From Phoronis australis (taxonomy: Eukaryota > Phoronida > Phoronidae), in contig NMRA01000156.1 of the NCBI GenBank assembly GCA_002633005.1, positions 308,894-357,142 on the forward strand: DNA of 48,249 nt, in the 5' to 3' direction. Shown here piece by piece: positions 34,661 to 44,321 of the stretch. A program made the position numbers and the translations under genes. The notes below the pieces were generated by a model that was given only the letters and a program-made list of their open reading frames with translations, was not told where the DNA came from and ran no database searches. Each line of letters opens with the position of its first letter. Position 1 is the first letter of the stretch.

Positions 34661-36960
34661 ATTCAATTCAAATGATAAGCTGTTGGTTTCTTTGCCTTTC
34701 ACTCCGACGAAAAATTGTTTGCACTTCGAAATCTAATGTTGCGATGCACTAGCAGTGAGAAACTTTCGCTTATAAATTCTATCCCAAATCACTCAAAATT
34801 CCTACCTCACCGACCAATCCTTTTTGGTGGCCGTCATTTTGCAAGGGTACGGTACTATGGTCCTGAACATAAAACCGAAACACTTGCCGTCCATTCGCAT
34901 GATATTGTGCTGTTCTGGCTTTTTCGTTTCGTTCTTGCGTCTACGAACACACCTCTGGTTTTACCGTATATTTTATCGGAATAAATGTGCAATATTATTG
35001 AGCTAATATTGATTTTTTGGCGGTATAACAAAATGCAGTAAAAAGTGATTTTGCAACAACCAGTTTTCTGTGACAGGGAATGTTATCGTTCAAACGAATG
35101 CTTAGTTTCTAATTATGACGTTTTGTAAACAAATTTCTAAACTCACGCGCAACAACAAAGAGAACACTCTCGTATTTTTGATGAAGTTCCCAAACGGAAA
35201 ATTACTTATTATGTTGATAGTTATAAGTTCATTAAGAACAATTTTGCTGTTCTTGTTATGTCCTGAACGTTGACAACAGGGGGAGAACACTGGTATCGAA
35301 CGGAATAATTTCTGACCCGTTGCAACCCTAGTCTTTTCATGGCATATTTTATATCGGCGCCGTGATGTTCGCCGACACGGAACAGTACCAAAAAGCGAAA
35401 AGATCGTCAATCGTAACCATGAACGTTTGGAGCTGTTAAACTCTTGCGAACAACTACAAGCGTAGGATTCGGGTTCGCCCTAATAAGGACAAGTGAAAAA
35501 TGAACATGTTTTGTTTTCAGGAACTCATCAAGAATTTGGGGCACTTTTTGTTTGATGACGTTTCCGAAATTGGTGTTAAAATCACACCCTTACGACGAAG
35601 TCTGCCTCGGCTGAAATATTGTTATACGGGATACTCTAATTAGCTCCCTATCCCAAGTTCTTGGTAACAGAAATCTCAGGCCCCCTTTTCCGTTTAAACT
35701 TCGCCAATTTACCAAGAACTTGGGATAGAGCGCTAAAGAATAAGCCGCGCAAACTGTGCTATCGATCACATGATGAGTCACGTGACACCTCAGTGGCCTG
35801 CCGAAGTCTTCGAGATGAGGACGCAACGTAGCTAACTCAATCCGTAAGTTCAGTAATTGATTTATCTTTTCATATTATTTACTCAACTGAATGACTCAAA
35901 ATATTCATCACACATCTTGTCCTTTTTAGGGATAGTGAAAATCGATGAAGACGCATGATCCCAAACTCCAGACTCTAAAATACGAGTCCAACTATATAAT
36001 AGTGAGTCCAGAACTGAGAAAGCGTCACGCAGGCGATCGTCTCAGTATGCTGACACTTTGGACAGATTCTACCTCTTGACTCGTATCTAAAATGAACACC
36101 TAGCTGCTTGAAAACCTTACAAAATGTCGTCTGTACATATCGAATATCTACGTATCACGTGCGGGCGGCGCTGCACGGCCGGGGAGACCGTTCTCCAATG
36201 CCTTGTGGATATGAAAAAGGTCAATGAATGATCTTACTGCCCTGTAAACTACTGCTTAAAGTATCGCCAACTCGGCAATGTCTTAGGATAGCCACAATAG
36301 AACTTAGATATGCGACGATCACTTTTCAGGCATGCAAGTTCTGTCACATACAGACACTTTGGCAATTTATTGGTTCCAGATATTCCATACACACATGTCA
36401 AGCTACAATGAGATTTGTGTATCAGATCGATTCAAGTCACTAACGGATTTTTATGCTCTTTATGTAATAGAGAGCTTCAAGTACACGTTAAACACAAACG
36501 CGAACGTGCGAGGAAGCAAAGGTCACGGGTTATCCCAGGTTTAAAAATTGTAAGCTGTCATTTTTGACACCAAAAGTGATTTTGGACAAAATGAAGAAAA
36601 AAGCTTTGTGTTCAATTCACAGAGTCTCAGTTATTCTTGTTTGCTTCCATAATTACTAATCAAAGCATTATTCTAATTTCCCTTTTAACAAATGGAGATG
36701 CTTTGGCACGAAACTTGTATAAACTTTTTCTGTGTCACCCATCAACACCAGATAATTGTAGCTTTTCTGAGAAAAATCAGCAACGCGACGAGGGTCTCAT
36801 AGCAAAGGTCATATTTCAAACATTCAACCGAGTAAGACACATGCACTAAGGTACGCCATCTCCTGGGTGGTTAAACGTTCTAAAAACATTAAAAAGTTGC
36901 ACATATTTAACGACCTCTTACAATAAATCGGAAATTAAAACTCACGCGCGCACTTGCGCG
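34661..36960. other. Intergenic stretch, no gene recognised
   Basis: Short open frames only. It holds a hairpin at 35648-35728 and a lone GGGCGGCGCTGCAC near 36165. Nothing else I can support. Confidence 0.4.
35648..35728. repeat. 20-bp perfect inverted repeat, 41-bp loop
   Basis: CTATCCCAAGTTCTTGGTAA at 35648-35667 is exactly inverted at 35709-35728. TAGC-containing flanks extend the pairing imperfectly. It may be a small MITE or the core of one. Confidence 0.9.
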
Positions 36961-36966
36961 AAATAA

Positions 36967-37218
36967 TGCGCGCACCCAGGCGGGGAAGGACTCGGGGGCT
37001 CGAAGGAGCCCCCCGTTTGGCGAAATGGGTAAAAAGATCCGCCTTAGAGAAACAAAAAAACGAGAAAACTAGACAAAAGCCTAATAAAAAGGCGCAGACG
37101 CACAGTTCACAGACATGAAGGTGGTACCTTGTTTGTTAAGTCCTCCCGCTTTTTTGTTAGCAGAAGGTCCACTTAGTTAGAGATTCGAGCCCCCCATATT
37201 AAAGGCTGGGTGCGCGCA
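36967..37218. mobile_element. MITE family A, copy 3 (252 bp)
   Basis: This is the most complete copy. It starts TGCGCGCACCCAG...GGGGGCTCGAAG and ends TTCGAGCCCCCC...GGGTGCGCGCA, a clear terminal inverted repeat. Relative to copy 1 the interior is read on the opposite strand (TTGGCGAAATGGGTAAAAAG, CGCCTTAGAGAAACAAAAAA). It is non-coding. Confidence 0.85.
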
Positions 37219-37389
37219 TGGAAATTGGCAGTCTCCAATCGTGGGCTGTTCGGGGGAAAGTGTCGCCCGTAATTACGCTTGTAACATTGTGATGTAGTAA
37301 GCAAAGAATGCCGACCTCGCGCGTTCGACATGCAACGGAAGCTCTATATACTGTTTCAAGTGTAACGTTAATCGAAGCACGCTCTTGTA

Positions 37390-37421
37390 CACGGTGTGGG
37401 GACCTGTACTACGTGTTTGGA
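37390..37421. repeat. Left terminal inverted repeat of the THAP-bearing element
   Basis: Inverse of 40380-40411 with one mismatch in 32 bp (G against A after CACGGTGT). Confidence 0.92.
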
Positions 37422-37748
37422 CTGGTCATGAGGAGCACGGCGTCATGAGCAATTTGATATTCGAAATTTTTTTTTTTAAATGTACAAATCGATCCTATAT
37501 GTAATTAAAACAGTTCTGCCCAACAGCTTAAGAGTCGTGTCAAACGGACGGCCCAGTGCCACTCAGTAGCGGTGGTGCTGTGAAAAAAAATCAGGAATAT
37601 AAAATGATGCATTATGTCGTTGATTTAATACATTTCATACTGTACGTAATATCTTATGAAGACGCGCATGTGCTGCAAAAGTTTCAGCTAAAAGTGTGCT
37701 TGATTAACAAAGATACGGAAAACATAAACTAGGTAGTCACACAAATGG

Positions 37749-37821
37749 CTGTACGGACTCACCTGAGCCAACTGTACGGACTCGTCATGAGTAGATTTTG
37801 AAAACTGTACAAACTCGTCAG
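37749..37821. repeat. Left subterminal motif array of the THAP-bearing element
   Basis: CTGTACGGACTCACCTGAG (37749), CTGTACGGACTCGTCATGAG (37772) and CTGTACAAACTCGTCAG (37805) repeat a word related to the TIR sequence CTGTAC...GGACTGGTCATGAG. Inverted relatives lie at 39582-39600 and 39629-39645. Such arrays often bind the transposase. Confidence 0.75.
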
Positions 37822-39099
37822 TTACCTGGTTAAAAACTAGTCAAATTTTAACCAGAATAAAACGTTTAACTTAATAATGACCAATAGTTCTCGAGGAGTA
37901 TAGTCGGATACCTTACTTGAGAAAGATTGGATGTATTTTCAAATGGTGTATTGAAGTGAGAACACAGATAAGAAGTGTTAGGCCATTGTCATTAACCATA
38001 ATTTTGAACAGAGTAAAATCGATGTAAAAACATTTTACGTTTTTTCAGATCAACCAAATTCAAGTGTTGTTACTTTTGTGTTGGCACAGATCATTTTGCT
38101 GAAGTAACTGGCCACGGCATCGCTGATCACGGCGATGAAGCACTAAGGATTAGGTATCTAACATTGCATGAAGACATTCGGTTTGGAATGTTTAAGAGTA
38201 AAAAATATGGGTGCATGCCCAATACTGCTTTGGAGGATCACTGCGAAACCAGGTCAAGCAAAAGACATCTATGCGAGAGTTTGATAACAACAGTCCATTT
38301 ATGAAGAAGTCAAAGGCAGGGCGAGAAGGCTAAGACGAAGAATTCACCGAGCGAAAAGACATTTAAAGAGATACAGAGACAGATGTAGCACGAGAAAACA
38401 GTGTAATAAAAGAAATAAGTGATTTCACAACACGCGTGATCGATGCTTTGAAAACAATAGGGTCAAATCTAACAGGATGATAGCAGATGGCACGTTCCCT
38501 TAGACAATATAGCGTTCTTACTGTTTTCTTAACGGTGTGGCAGAATTGTTGCTCTCCATAACACTGTAACATTGAGGTACTCGCACGACACTGAAAAGGT
38601 TTGGCGGATTGGATACAAACTTTTCCACGGGAAAATTTAGAGATTCATGTGAGGGTTCATGCATATAGGAATGAAATCTGGCGGAGATTCATTAGAATCG
38701 AAAATAAACGTTTTTGCCGAGCCAAACGTTAAGCAAATGCCTACGTCAAAGGTGGCTAAGTCTATAACTACTGGAATTGATATCGCTCCCAAAGTCAGTA
38801 CGCGTTAGTTAAGCGTTCACGGCAATAAAACAAAAGTCGGAAAACTAAAACTGGTGGAGACATTGACCTGTTCGGCTACGAAGATGAACCAAATTTGAAA
38901 GGCGGACAACAAAGACTTGAACAGGAAAATGAGAAAGTAGAGGAACGGAGAAATTTGTAGCAACTGCAGTCCATTAGGGGCAAAAAAAATCAAATCCACC
39001 ATTCTGCGCTTGAAGTTGAAAGAATGTATACACAAAATGTGTGGCATTTTGTCACTAAGATTGAAAGAGTTAGTCCCACTAAGAAAGCATGTGAACTCA

Positions 39100-39175
39100 T
39101 GCGCGAACCCAGCCTAAAAATAGGGGTTCGAATTTTTAGGAATGTGAACCTTTTACTACAAAAACGGGGCGCGCA
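39100..39175. mobile_element. MITE family A, internally deleted copy (76 bp)
   Basis: TGCGCGAACCCAGCC...GGGGTTCGAATTTTTAGG, then AACCTTTTACTACAAAAACG and GGGCGCGCA. It keeps both ends but little interior, and is nested in the THAP-bearing element. Confidence 0.75.
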
Positions 39176-39725
39176 TGGAAGTGGCACTGGAGAAATTCAA
39201 GGAGATTGGCGGTCCTACATGCCAAATGTGGAAATTGGTGTAACGAGTCATTCTCGCGCCAAACCTTGCGGTCTCTTGTATATGAATTTTATATATTTCC
39301 CCAGTTCGAAGTCGTTGCAACATACTGCTAATCTTTGAAGTTTAATGCTGGACAATTTAGGTGGTTTACGTCGTAGAAACCGGCAAATCTCTGTTATTTC
39401 TGGGAGATGTAGTCTGTGCAGTAAGTCGGACAGTAAGTTTTTGACTGGGAATCCGATAGCAGAGTCATTTGACATTATTTATCAAGATACCGGTTTATAT
39501 GTATAGGAATGGGTTACTTGCTGCAGGTATTGATGCATAATCAGACGACAACAATAAGTTGAAAACACCACGGGCTCGAAACCGTACAGTTGCTCATGAG
39601 GGGTTCGGACAGTCACGCAATACTCGAGTATGACAAGTCCGTACAAATATTTTGAGAGAAAGTATTATAAAATGCTGCATAACATTACAAATATCAACTA
39701 TACTTCTCATGCGCTTTGTCTATGG

Positions 39726-40060
39726 TTACTTCAAAAACGCACTTCTCGGTAGTAGCGACGGAGCACTGCTGGGAATCAACAACGACAGTATGGCAGCCTT
39801 ACTCAGGCGTTGTTTTGCAGTAACCTTCATAAATTCCTCGTACATATCTCTTTCGTAATCCAACGGCAGAAAATGCTTGCTATACACTCGATAAATCTCC
39901 ACTGCTTTGTATGTTGCGTGGACGGTAACGCTGCGTTTTTCACACGAACGAGCCAAGTGCGGCGGAGTGTGTCATCTTTCGGAAAGCGGTGTAATGGCAT
40001 ACTCAAAGTGCGCGAGACGATAATGAGTACACCCCGGCACGCAGCAACCATGCGGCACAT
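39726..40060 (-). pseudogene. Broken THAP-domain transposase N-terminus
   Basis: In one minus frame there is the start of a THAP zinc module (GCCVPGCTHYR) and, about 55 codons on, YSKHFLPLDYERDM, the position of the usual C-S-x-H-F with the zinc Cys replaced by Tyr. The conserved middle, MPLHRFPKDDTLRRTW, lies in a second frame, and the first frame has a TGA there, so two compensating frameshifts disrupt the domain. The frame continues to a tail with LLIPSSAPSLLP and stops at 39726-39728. The THAP fold is a C2CH zinc finger that binds transposon termini. The broken state and lost ligand indicate a dead copy. No catalytic domain is recognisable further left. Confidence 0.75.
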
Positions 40061-40379
40061 AGACTGACGCGTAAACAAACGCAAACGACAACCGAACTTA
40101 CCACAAGCGAAGTAAAACACTGACTGACTCGACAGGTCACACAGTCGGACTATATAAAAACAAAATGGCGGGAAATTCTCAACCCCCTAAACGTCACTCC
40201 CGGTGTAAGGCACGACTAATTAATAAAATTACGGAAGCCGTTCTTAACTGAAAAAGTATGTCTGGGATAATCAAGGAATCGTATTTCTACAAAAAATGAC
40301 ATGAAAAAGGTTGCATTCTCATTTAAGCACGCCTTGTCGGGGATTTTGTTTGGCATTTTTGCTCATGACCACGCCGTAC

Positions 40380-40411
40380 TCCAAACACGTAGTACAGGTC
40401 CCTACACCGTG
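40380..40411. repeat. Right terminal inverted repeat of the THAP-bearing element
   Basis: Inverse of 37390-37421. Its outer end is only 14 bp from the stop codon of the pseudokinase gene (40426-40428). Confidence 0.92.
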
Positions 40412-40425
40412 TTGTATCAAGGACC

Positions 40426-41190
40426 TTATTTATCGATCTTAGGCATTATCGCCAACCAGTTCTTGGCTTCGGGACGGCTATTCGGCGCGTCCTCCCAACA
40501 AAGTTTCAAAACGCTTAACCACTTGTCTGCACTTGGCGATGAGCAATGATCGCGTTGGTCGTAAAACATGGACGTATCAGGTCTGCTGTTCTTCATGTAG
40601 TCCGCAAACCTATCGAAAATTGTTCTCCGGCCGTTGAAGTTTTCAGGGGAGCATTGCGAAGCCAGATCGTTTTTCTTAGACTCGTTGTGTTCGCTGTCAC
40701 TAGCTTCATCGCTGCTATCTTCTTCGTCCACCTCAGGAGACTCACCGCAAGTACGACTAGGTGTGGGCGCGGTTTTCTGTGACGAAAACAGACTCGAAAC
40801 GTAATACTTGAGCTCCCCTATGGGAGTGCTTTGGCGTCTGTCCCGAGTGATTGGTTTGTCACTACACGTTGGAGACAAACCACGGCCATTGGTGTTGACA
40901 GGCGAAGATGGCAAAGTCGCCGTGCCTGCATTCTCGTTAGGACTTTGACTCCTGAAGTGCTTTTCTAACTCGTGTTTATACTTCCTACCGCCACACCAAG
41001 CTTCCCACATCATTAGGCCAACGGCATACATATCCGCGTAGGGCGTGTAAGCGGCTTGTGGAGAACAGATCACTTCCGGCGCCAGGTGGCAGTACAGTAG
41101 GAAGTACTCGAGACTTTTGTTCTCTCTGTCCAAATCTACCATTCGTCTGTTGCTGATGTTGGTTAGTTTAACGTTATTCTCAAAATCAAC
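40426..41190 (-). CDS. Dynamin-like/pseudokinase fusion, last exon: kinase C-lobe
   Basis: The acceptor GGTTCTTTCAG ends at 41191 and the exon enters in phase 0, matching the donor at 44068. It encodes 254 residues. VDFENNVKLTNIS is the beta-8/DFG region, with DFG replaced by NIS. Then follow a 27-residue activation segment, HLAPEV (APE motif intact), and DMYAVGLMMWEAWCGG (helix F, with its Asp). About 150 residues later WLSVLKLCWEDAPNSRPEA is the CW...RP signature of helices H-I. The intervening stretch exceeds the usual helix-G region by roughly 110-120 residues, is Ser/Pro-rich and contains an acidic patch (DEEDSSDEASDSE). It ends at TAA 40426-40428. With DFG lost, phosphotransfer is unlikely. 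Confidence 0.88.
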   Translation of the reverse strand, partial: VDFENNVKLTNISNRRMVDLDRENKSLEYFLLYCHLAPEVICSPQAAYTPYADMYAVGLMMWEAWCGGRKYKHELEKHFRSQSPNENAGTATLPSSPVNTNGRGLSPTCSDKPITRDRRQSTPIGELKYYVSSLFSSQKTAPTPSRTCGESPEVDEEDSSDEASDSEHNESKKNDLASQCSPENFNGRRTIFDRFADYMKNSRPDTSMFYDQRDHCSSPSADKWLSVLKLCWEDAPNSRPEAKNWLAIMPKIDK

Positions 41191-42165
41191 CTGAAAGAAC
41201 CTTTTGCGTATTACCAATAGGTCTAAGTATCAACTTGACAAACACATTTGTACCACGGTGCATTCCGTGGAGCAAGTTTCTGGCAAGTTTGTTGAGATCA
41301 CGCGTATGACCAGGCGTAACTAAAAAGCGACTGTTTTGCGACTAATCTTGGGAGCTTACTAGCGCCCAATAGCAAAACAGACGCCACTGACGTGATCGCT
41401 CAGTGAGGCTGAAACGTTGTATTACAGATGGAAATTCGCGACATTTCTTCTATAAGCGAAGACTTGTCGTCGTAAACGTCCCCCTGTTAGTGTGTTGCAG
41501 CACCGGAAGATTTTGTGCAAGTGCCTGAATTAGTGTCTCTAGCAGATAAGTAACGTGTACCCTATTGCCAGGCATGCTTGGTATGGTTGAAAACACGTGG
41601 GCCTAATTTTTGTACTGATATCAAACGACGTTACATGAGTGAAAATGAAACCAAGCTTACCAAGCGCGCCCTACGGATGTAACTGAAGTGTCCAATAAAG
41701 CAGTGCATAATGCAAATGTTTTTCCCCAAGAAACGAGTCAATTCACATAACCCGTTGGTAATGAGTAGTTGAATTTCTGTATTTTCGACAAAAATTCCAG
41801 ATTTGGTCAGCGTCAATTTTCAACCCAGTATCCTCTTGCTGATTACTTCATATAATCGTCACGCTCCGTAATGCTATACACTCGCGGGATACTTGTTGTA
41901 GTGAAAACCGGAAGTTCCGGGTCACTGTATTCGGGGTTAAAGGCCTCGTTTTGGTATTATGCGCCAATTGACGTGTGAAGTTTTCAGAGCTCTACGAAGT
42001 CAATTGGTACTGAGATCTCGACAAAGAAAGACTACCTACCTGAACCGAGAAGTAAACATGCAGGCGAGCACCCGACACTCTAGTGCAAAGCTAGCTAAGA
42101 GTTCACAACACCTTCAGGCGTATTAGTATCTTACTTAATTTTTTGGCCCCCTATGGTGCGCCGCC
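41191..42165. other. Intron of the pseudokinase gene, right part
   Basis: No gene is recognised. GGCCCCCTATGGTGCGCCGC near 42146 repeats the right end of the remnant at 34384-34447. Confidence 0.5.
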
Positions 42166-42167
42166 AG

Positions 42168-43290
42168 TGTGATATTAAGCCAGAGTTGATGAGACATATA
42201 CGTAAATTTGCACAGGGTATTAAGACTGAACCTCAGGAAGTTTTTACTCCATACACCGATAGATTTGGCCTCCCCGCAAGGGTGAATAGTTCAGTTGTTG
42301 ATCCAGGATCATAAAAGGCTAGACCCTCACGAATATCTGAAGCGATGGCTGGTAGCCCTAATAATCCTCATTATGCAGTTAATCCGTTGACACTGTTTCG
42401 GTTGCCTAGGACTAGTTCTGGCTGGAGAGACCCACCAAAGACTTTGTCTTATAATGGTAAGGCAAGTTGGTCTGCTTTTATTACAAAGTTTGAGATATTC
42501 CTCTGACAACATCATGTGGCTGCTGACAATCAAGTTGATTTACCTCTGCTTTACATGCACGAGAAGGCTGAGGAATACTTGTCATCATTGATTAAGAGTA
42601 GCACGGCCATGACATTTGATGATGCTAAGTCTTGTCTAAAACGTAGGTTTGGAAAATTCTTTTAGCCCGAGGCACATAAATTGGAATTCCGACGTGCTAG
42701 ACAAGAGCCCCAAAGAATCCGACTTCAAATGGGCCGATAGGATTCTGGACTTGGCAACTAGAGCCTTTGCAGATGTAGGAGGGGGTTATGCCCATGTTCA
42801 GGCTGTCACAATATTCTGTAATGGGTTGAGGGACGAGGATTTGACGTTCTCTTTGTCGAATCCTCCACCTTTATCAATGGACGAGGCCGTTCAGATAGCA
42901 TATTGACTGCGACATAGTAAATGTGCTGTTTTTGGATCTCTTCAGGGTAATTTTGCAGTACGTCAGGTTCAAGAGACTAGTCAACCTTCAAAGACAAAGG
43001 TTGGTAAGTCAGTTTCAGACCAGAAGGGTTACACTTCTCCTGAACAGCGTCATAGAAGTAAAGGAAAGATCAGATGTTTCCGTTGTAATAAAAAGAGTGC
43101 AAACAAACTGGTTCAGGGAAACATCGCAACTTTTTCTATTGTAAAAGTAGAGGTCATTTGTCAGACAATTGTCTTAATATGACAGCAATTTGTGAAATTT
43201 GTCGGGTTTTGGACATACTGCTCCGGCGTGCTCGACTGTCTCCAATAACTCTTCTGAGGGAGTGGCTTTAAACAGTCAAGGATCGGGGAG
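42168..43290 (+). pseudogene. LTR-retrotransposon gag remnant, antisense in an intron
   Basis: Successive frame pieces follow a Ty3/Gypsy-like gag. ELMRHIRKFAQGIKTEPQEV comes first, then SYNGKASWSAFITKFEIFL, LLYMHEKAEEYLSSLI and FDDAKSCLKRRFG. The piece at 42649-42905 (ADRILDLATRAFADVGG, FCNGLRDEDLTFSL, MDEAVQIAY) is next. A nucleocapsid part has CFRC and two CCHC-type knuckles (FYCKSRGHLSDNC, CEIC...GHTAPAC), the last two across frameshifts. There are at least two in-frame stops and several frameshifts, so it is dead. Protease and pol are absent. It lies on the opposite strand within the second intron of the pseudokinase gene. Confidence 0.8.
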
Positions 43291-44068
43291 AGAGGTCAAT
43301 CACCGATCCAGTTAGAGTTAGGAGTTGAGGCCTCTATCGAAATTCCTGTTGAGAAATCGTCTGATAGAGATAAGGAAAATTGTGAGTAATATGAAAGCAA
43401 CAGTATAGTCGTCTGCTGACAGCTGACGATGCAGTGTTTTCTCGTGGACTTGAAAACCACAAACGCTGCCAGAGATTGCTGCGATGTAAAACCAAAGGTG
43501 TAAAACAGCTTTTTATCTTTCAGCCATTTAAGCAAGAGCAATACCCTTGCGAATTCATGAATTGCGTCGACTACAGGAAGCGCAACGTACTTTCTTACTT
43601 TTCTTCTAAGGTGTCTATAATTTCTAAACTGGTAAATAAATAGAGCAACATGTTCCGTCAATAAATGGAAACCAGCAACAACGTCATCTTGATTGGTAGG
43701 GAACCACGATTCTATTGGCAACTACTAGATGTCGAGTTGACTTCATTACTTGACCATTTATTTCGTGCAATAAAACTGCTAAGAAAGCGTGTTGTCGAAT
43801 TCTGCGTTTCTCTAATTTATGCACACGTAGCTTGGAAAAGCAGCTTTTCATGGCTCAAACGATTTACGTGAGTTTCTTGAGCCTTCGGATCAAGGTACCA
43901 AGCAAACACGAAAAGCCCTTACGTATGATGACGACAGACTAGGACTAGACAAAAGTGCACTAGATAGTTGTTAGCCTATAAATATAAATCTTGAAAGAAA
44001 CTACAAATTTCAAACTCCAAGTCTTTTAAGAATGTTTCTCCTACTTAAGTTATAATAAACGGTCTTAC
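43291..44068. other. Intron of the pseudokinase gene, left part
   Basis: Open frames at 43296-43721 (minus) and 43434-43643 (plus) show no family resemblance and no fitting splice phase. Nothing else was seen. Confidence 0.45.
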
Positions 44069-44321
44069 CCCAACAGTGTCCAAGGAAAGGTCAAAGTGCA
44101 CGAAGTGTCGCTGGTGTAAATATTCCAGACCTTCAACCACTTTAGCAATCAAACTGTGTAGAAACCGAAACCTCACGTTGTCGGCCGTCATCGTCTTGTT
44201 ATCGCGAGACTGTTGCACATGAACTCGAAGACTGTATTTGATTGGCTCAAGGACGTGGTACACGTTATCAATATCTTTAGTCACGTGGTAAAATTTGGCT
44301 ATGGATTTGTGAGCCTTAAAC
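44069..44321 (-). CDS. Dynamin-like/pseudokinase fusion, middle exon: helix C end to catalytic loop
   Basis: The acceptor CATCTTTCAACAG ends at 44322 and supplies one base to the split Arg codon from the upstream exon. The donor GGG|GTAAGA begins at 44068, phase 0. The 84 residues cover FKAHKSIAKFYHV (after helix C), DNVYHVLEPIKYSLRVHV (beta-5 and hinge), VVEGLEYLHQRHFVHFDLSL (helix E and catalytic loop) and DTVG. The catalytic loop reads HFDLSLDTV where active kinases have HRDLKxxN: the Asp is kept, but the Arg, Lys and Asn are replaced. An earlier in-frame ATG at 44386 is not needed, because the phase-compatible acceptor gives a continuous kinase fold. Confidence 0.87.

Larger units (their letters stand above)
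37385..40416 (-). mobile_element. 3.0-kb THAP-bearing DNA transposon with CACGGTG termini
   Basis: The element 37390-40411 is flanked by the direct repeat TTGTA (37385-37389 and 40412-40416). Its ends are inverted repeats of 32 bp with one difference, starting CACGGTGT and continuing GGGACCTGTACTACGTGTTT. A second matching block (ACGGCGT plus TCATGAGCAA) follows about 45-60 bp in. Copies of CTGTACGGACTCGTCATGAG-like words recur near both ends. A degenerate THAP domain reads leftward from 40060. THAP domains are the DNA-binding parts of P-element and Kolobok-type transposases. The 5-bp duplication and CACGGTG heptamer are instead reminiscent of Transib/RAG-type ends, so the class is open. A small family A MITE (39100-39175) is nested within. 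Confidence 0.8.

Noticed and set aside
38050-38310. Plus-strand open stretch after TTTTTTCAG with KCCYFCVGTDHF
   Set aside because: About 76 open codons occur often by chance in this DNA, there is no matching family, and the stretch lies inside the THAP-bearing element on the other strand.
40148-40175. TATATAAAA next to ATGGCGGGAAA, read as a plus-strand promoter and short gene, with an E2F-like GGCGGGAA
   Set aside because: The frame ends after 28 codons, and the site lies inside the transposon. A transposase promoter on the minus strand is possible but not supported.
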